From NCBI GenBank assembly GCA_023665525.1, contig JAMPDT010000009.1, positions 1 through 34,754 on the forward strand: DNA of 34,754 bases, in the 5' to 3' direction. Under the pieces are notes generated by a model that was not told the origin of the DNA, searched no databases, and saw only the letters and a list, made by a program, of their open reading frames with translations. The first letter of the stretch is position 1, and every line of letters starts with the position of its first letter. Origin of the DNA: Butyrivibrio sp. (GTDB taxonomy: Bacteria > Bacillota > Clostridia > Lachnospirales > Lachnospiraceae). Position numbers and translations under genes: made by a program. Below, piece after piece: positions 32,207 through 34,754 of the stretch.

Positions 32207-33949
32207 ATGAGCAAAATTATCGGAATTGATTTGGGAACGACGAATAGCTGCGTTGCGGTGATTGAGGGAGGACAGCCCACGGTCATCGTGAACGCGGAGG
32301 GTACAAGGACAACGCCGTCGGTGGTGGCGTTTAGCAAGAAGGGGGAGCGTTTGGTGGGCGAACCCGCGAAGCGTCAGGCGGTGACGAACGCGGAGAGAAC
32401 CGTTTCCTCGATCAAGCGCCAAATGGGCACGGACGCGAAAATAAGCATTGACCGCAAGAAATATACGCCGCAGGAGATTTCCGCTTTTATACTTATGAAG
32501 CTTAAAAAGGACGCCGAGAACTACCTCGGCGAGAGAGTTACCGAGGCGGTTATTACGGTTCCCGCCTATTTCAACGACGCACAGCGTCAGGCGACAAAGG
32601 ACGCGGGAAGGATCGCGGGGCTTAAGGTCGAAAGAATCATCAACGAGCCGACCGCGGCGGCGCTCGCATACGGACTGGACAACGGCGAGAACCAAAAAAT
32701 CCTTGTATACGATTTGGGAGGCGGAACCTTTGACGTTTCGGTTATAGAGATTGGCGACAAGGTCATAGAGGTGCTGGCGACCTCGGGCGACAACCGTTTG
32801 GGCGGCGACGATTTCGACGAGCGCTTGGTGGGCTATTTGGCGGAGGAATTCCGACGCGCCGAGGGCGTTGACATATATAAGGACAAAATGGCGTTGCAGC
32901 GCGTGCGCGAGGAGGCGGAGAAGGCAAAAAAGGAGCTGTCAACGGCTTCGAGCACCAATGTGAACCTGCCGTTTCTCGCCACCTCCAAGTCGGGACCGAA
33001 GCATATGGACATAAATATTACGAGAGCCAAGTTTGACGAGCTTACCGCGGATTTGGTCGAGCGAACAGCGGGTCCCGTCATGAATGCGCTCCGTGACGCG
33101 GGAGTGAGCAAAGCCGAGCTTTCCAAGGTTCTGCTGGTCGGAGGCTCGACGAGAATCCCCGCCGTGCAGAATAAGGTCAGACAGCTTACGGGACTTGAGC
33201 CGAGCCGCAATATGAATCCCGACGAGTGCGTTGCGCTCGGCGCGTCGATTCAGGGCGGAAAGCTTTCGGGCGATTCGGCAGCGGCGTCGGAGCTTCTGCT
33301 GCTTGACGTTACTCCGCTCACGCTTTCGATCGAAACGGTCGGCGGCGTTGCGACAAGGCTTATCGAGCGCAACTCCACGATTCCCTGCAAGAAAAGTCAG
33401 GTATTTTCCACGGCAATGAATTATCAGACCTCGGTCGAGATAAAGGTTTTGCAGGGCGAAAGACAGTTTGCGAGGGACAACAGGCTTTTGGGGACCTTCA
33501 GGCTTAACGGAATCCGCAGAGCGCCTGCGGGCGTGCCGCAGATAGAGGTCACCTTTGACATCGACGCGAACGGAATCGTCAATGTGTCGGCGAGAGATAC
33601 GGAAACGGGAAGGGAGCAGGGAATAACCATAACCGCAAGCAGTAATCTCTCCGAGGACGAGATACAGAGGGCGATGCGGGAGGCGGCAGAATACGAGGCG
33701 TCCGACGGCACGAGAATGGAAGCCTTTGAAACGATAAACGAGGCGCGGATATTAATCGGCGACGTAAGGCTTAAGCTCAGGGAGGCGAAGAAAACCGTTG
33801 ACAAGAACCGCAGGCAGCAGGTGAAGGGCGACATTGACTATCTTGAGAAGCTTCTCAGAAAGGCGGCGCCCGAGAAAATGTCCGACACGGATACGAACGA
33901 GGTCAGGGCGGCGATAGACAGGCTTAAGGCGTCGGCGGAGGGAATGTAG
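32207..33949 (+). CDS. dnaK: Hsp70 family chaperone DnaK, short form
   Basis: ATP-dependent protein-folding chaperone, 580 aa. The nucleotide-binding domain is intact: [14 protein letters not shown], the [15 protein letters not shown] block, [13 protein letters not shown] and [13 protein letters not shown]. The linker [13 protein letters not shown] and substrate-binding beta domain follow (about residues 355-470), then a helical lid. The chain ends in the lid without the usual Gly/Asp/Glu-rich tail, so it is about 30-40 residues shorter than typical Firmicute DnaK. No hrcA, grpE or dnaJ gene is adjacent and no CIRCE operator is seen, which suggests a second, separately regulated paralogue rather than the main operon copy. 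AGGAG precedes the ATG. Confidence 0.93.
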   Translation: MSKIIGIDLGTTNSCVAVIEGGQPTVIVNAEGTRTTPSVVAFSKKGERLVGEPAKRQAVTNAERTVSSIKRQMGTDAKISIDRKKYTPQEISAFILMKLKKDAENYLGERVTEAVITVPAYFNDAQRQATKDAGRIAGLKVERIINEPTAAALAYGLDNGENQKILVYDLGGGTFDVSVIEIGDKVIEVLATSGDNRLGGDDFDERLVGYLAEEFRRAEGVDIYKDKMALQRVREEAEKAKKELSTASSTNVNLPFLATSKSGPKHMDINITRAKFDELTADLVERTAGPVMNALRDAGVSKAELSKVLLVGGSTRIPAVQNKVRQLTGLEPSRNMNPDECVALGASIQGGKLSGDSAAASELLLLDVTPLTLSIETVGGVATRLIERNSTIPCKKSQVFSTAMNYQTSVEIKVLQGERQFARDNRLLGTFRLNGIRRAPAGVPQIEVTFDIDANGIVNVSARDTETGREQGITITASSNLSEDEIQRAMREAAEYEASDGTRMEAFETINEARILIGDVRLKLREAKKTVDKNRRQQVKGDIDYLEKLLRKAAPEKMSDTDTNEVRAAIDRLKASAEGM

Positions 33950-34015
33950 GATTTGCCAATATTGGTTTTATACAGAGGGCGGCAGTTTTTTGATTTTGTC
34001 CTTCAAAATGTCCGT

Positions 34016-34046
34016 TATAATAAGGCTGTGCCCTTTTCGCAAGGGC
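34016..34046 (+). promoter_or_regulatory. -10 box and leader hairpin before the rhuM-like gene
   Basis: A perfect TATAAT at 34016-34021 without a convincing -35, followed by a small hairpin GCCCTT/AAGGGC with loop TTCGC (34030-34046), just before the ribosome site AAAGGA. Confidence 0.4.
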
Positions 34047-34064
34047 TAAGAAAGGAATTTTGCT

Positions 34065-34568
34065 ATGCCAAAAAAGAAAAATGAAATTACAATTCGTTCA
34101 AGCGCGGCGGAATACCTTACCTATGCGGCAGCTGTCGGAAATGAAGCGGACAATATGGAAATGCGCTATGAGGATGAGAATATTTGGCTCACGCAAAAAA
34201 TGATGGCGGCGCTGTACGATGTGGAAGTCCCTACAATAAATTACCATATAAAAAAGATTTTCAGGGACAGCGAGCTGCAACATAGTTCAGTTATTAGAAA
34301 ATTTCTAATAACTGCGGAGGACGGAAAGCGTTTTTTTGCAAAGGTACAGAATAAAATGCATTATGCGGTTCACGGTCATACTGCGGCAGAGCTGATTTAT
34401 GAGCGTGCCGACGCACAAAAACCGCATATGGGACTAACAGCATGGGCGGCAGCGCCTGAAGGAAAAATCGTAAAAAGTGATGTGAACGTTGCTAAAAATT
34501 ATTTAAGCGAGAAAGAGCTGCGGTCGTTGGAACGAATTGTATCGGCATATCGGGATTTGTTGATATAA
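34065..34568 (+). pseudogene. RhuM family protein, internally deleted and C-terminally truncated
   Basis: RhuM is a protein first named in Salmonella pathogenicity island 3 and often carried on islands and prophages; family members are about 330 aa and their function is unclear. This frame is 167 aa. Its N-terminal part (EDENIWLTQKMMAALYDV, then INYHIKKIFRDSEL) and its C-terminal part (NKMHYAVHGHTAAELIYERA, then GLTAWAAAPEGK and KSDVNVAKNYLSEKELRSLERIV) both match the family. The central part that should lie between TAEDGK (residues 84-89) and VQNKMHY is missing, in frame. The frame also stops right after SAYRDLLI, before the family's end. It may be a decaying gene or a minimal form. AAAGGA precedes the ATG. 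Confidence 0.75.
34288..34314. repeat. 27-bp near-perfect palindrome inside the rhuM-like gene
   Basis: Arms CAGTTATTAGAAA (34288-34300) and TTTCTAATAACTG (34302-34314) are exact reverse complements around a single central A. It lies in the coding sequence just before the position of the internal deletion. Confidence 0.8.
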
Positions 34569-34629
34569 TTCTTGAACTTTCCTTATTTTTCAAGGTTTTC
34601 AGAGCCTCATACAGTGAAATGATATATAT

Positions 34630-34676
34630 TTTCCCTTGTTTTTGCCCTTATGGGAATTTTACAAGGGAAAGTTTTT
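34630..34676. terminator. Bidirectional stem-loop near the right edge
   Basis: A 10-bp perfect stem TTTCCCTTGT (34630-34639) with ACAAGGGAAA (34661-34670), an inner CCC/GGG stem, and a following T-run (GTTTTTG). It could end transcripts from either side. Confidence 0.65.
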
Positions 34677-34754
34677 GTGAATGCACTTAGTCATTGCCTG
34701 CCACTCTGTCCAAGAGCCTTGCGGAAGTCCGTTTTGCCTCCCTTGTGGCATGGG
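34659..34754 (-). CDS. Possible C-terminal end of a gene entering from the right edge
   Basis: A minus-strand frame is open from the window edge for 31 codons to a stop at 34659-34661, ending TKCIHKNFPL, with the stop lying in the terminator stem. I do not recognise the peptide. It may belong to a mobile element that begins beyond the window, but an open frame this short proves little. Confidence 0.22.
   Translation of the reverse strand, partial: PMPQGRQNGLPQGSWTEWQAMTKCIHKNFPL

Noticed and set aside
32120..32695. Leftward open frame of 191 codons
   Set aside because: Antisense to the 5' part of the dnaK-like gene with its conserved ATPase motifs; no ribosome site.
33955..33970. Terminator directly after the dnaK-like gene
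   Set aside because: CCAATATTGG is a palindrome without a loop and the following T-run is only four bases, too weak to call.
1..34754. CRISPR array, tRNA or rRNA genes, complete insertion sequence
   Set aside because: No regularly spaced repeats, no tRNA T-arm and acceptor pattern, no rRNA-like sequence and no transposase gene were recognised on reading both strands.

Overview
The window looks like a chromosomal segment of an anaerobic, low-oxygen-tolerance Firmicute of the class Clostridia (Ruminococcaceae/Lachnospiraceae-like), probably from a gut. The evidence is the gdpP-rplI-dnaB cluster, a spore-maturation gene (spmA), rubrerythrin, small clostridial ferredoxin and DUF1858 proteins, a cellobiose phosphorylase locus, a manganese riboswitch in front of mntP, and a choloylglycine (bile-salt type) hydrolase. 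Most genes start with AUG after a strong AGGAGG-type ribosome binding site. This is a placement from gene content, not from a marker-gene comparison.

Layout. 1-4.0 kb: a D-lactate dehydrogenase-like gene cut by the left edge, a MATE transporter, and a leftward NUDIX hydrolase / alpha-beta hydrolase pair. 4.0-11 kb: a stand-alone aconitase-family hydratase, rubrerythrin, a half-size EamA transporter, an aldose 1-epimerase homologue, spmA without spmB, a leftward choloylglycine hydrolase and a DUF305 protein. 11-19.2 kb: a cellobiose utilisation locus, with leftward cellobiose phosphorylase diverging from a rightward YesL-like protein, a LacI-family regulator, a lipoprotein sugar-binding protein and two permeases. 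A promoter with a paired AAAACGAT operator lies in front of the binding protein, and a terminator lies between it and the permeases. No ATPase gene is present. 19.3-24.1 kb: gdpP-rplI-dnaB, then a MerR-type DNA-binding protein with a polybasic tail. 24.1-26.7 kb: a more AT-rich pair of secreted proteins, an RHS/YD-repeat plus SleB-like cell-wall hydrolase fusion and a lipoprotein. 26.7-28.6 kb: a leftward 56-aa ferredoxin diverging from a DUF1858 protein and a polysaccharide flippase. 28.6-31.8 kb: a leftward operon (mntP, Na+/Ca2+-type antiporter, MATE transporter) controlled by a yybP-ykoY-type manganese riboswitch whose P1 helix and terminator are mutually exclusive. 31.8-32.1 kb: an unassigned stretch with several hairpins and one possible 57-aa ORF. 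32.2-34.75 kb: a tail-less, solitary DnaK, then a RhuM-family gene with a large internal deletion and a lost C-terminus, followed by what may be the edge of another element.

How the genes fit together. The cellobiose locus imports a sugar (probably cellobiose or a cellodextrin) and splits it by phosphorolysis to glucose-1-phosphate and glucose; the nearby epimerase could act on the sugar products. The mntP operon appears to be a metal-export unit. The most unusual items are the RHS-SleB/lipoprotein pair, the manganese-controlled three-transporter operon, the unexplained structured stretch at 31.8-32.1 kb, and the deleted rhuM with a 27-bp palindrome. No CRISPR array, rRNA, tRNA or complete insertion sequence was seen.
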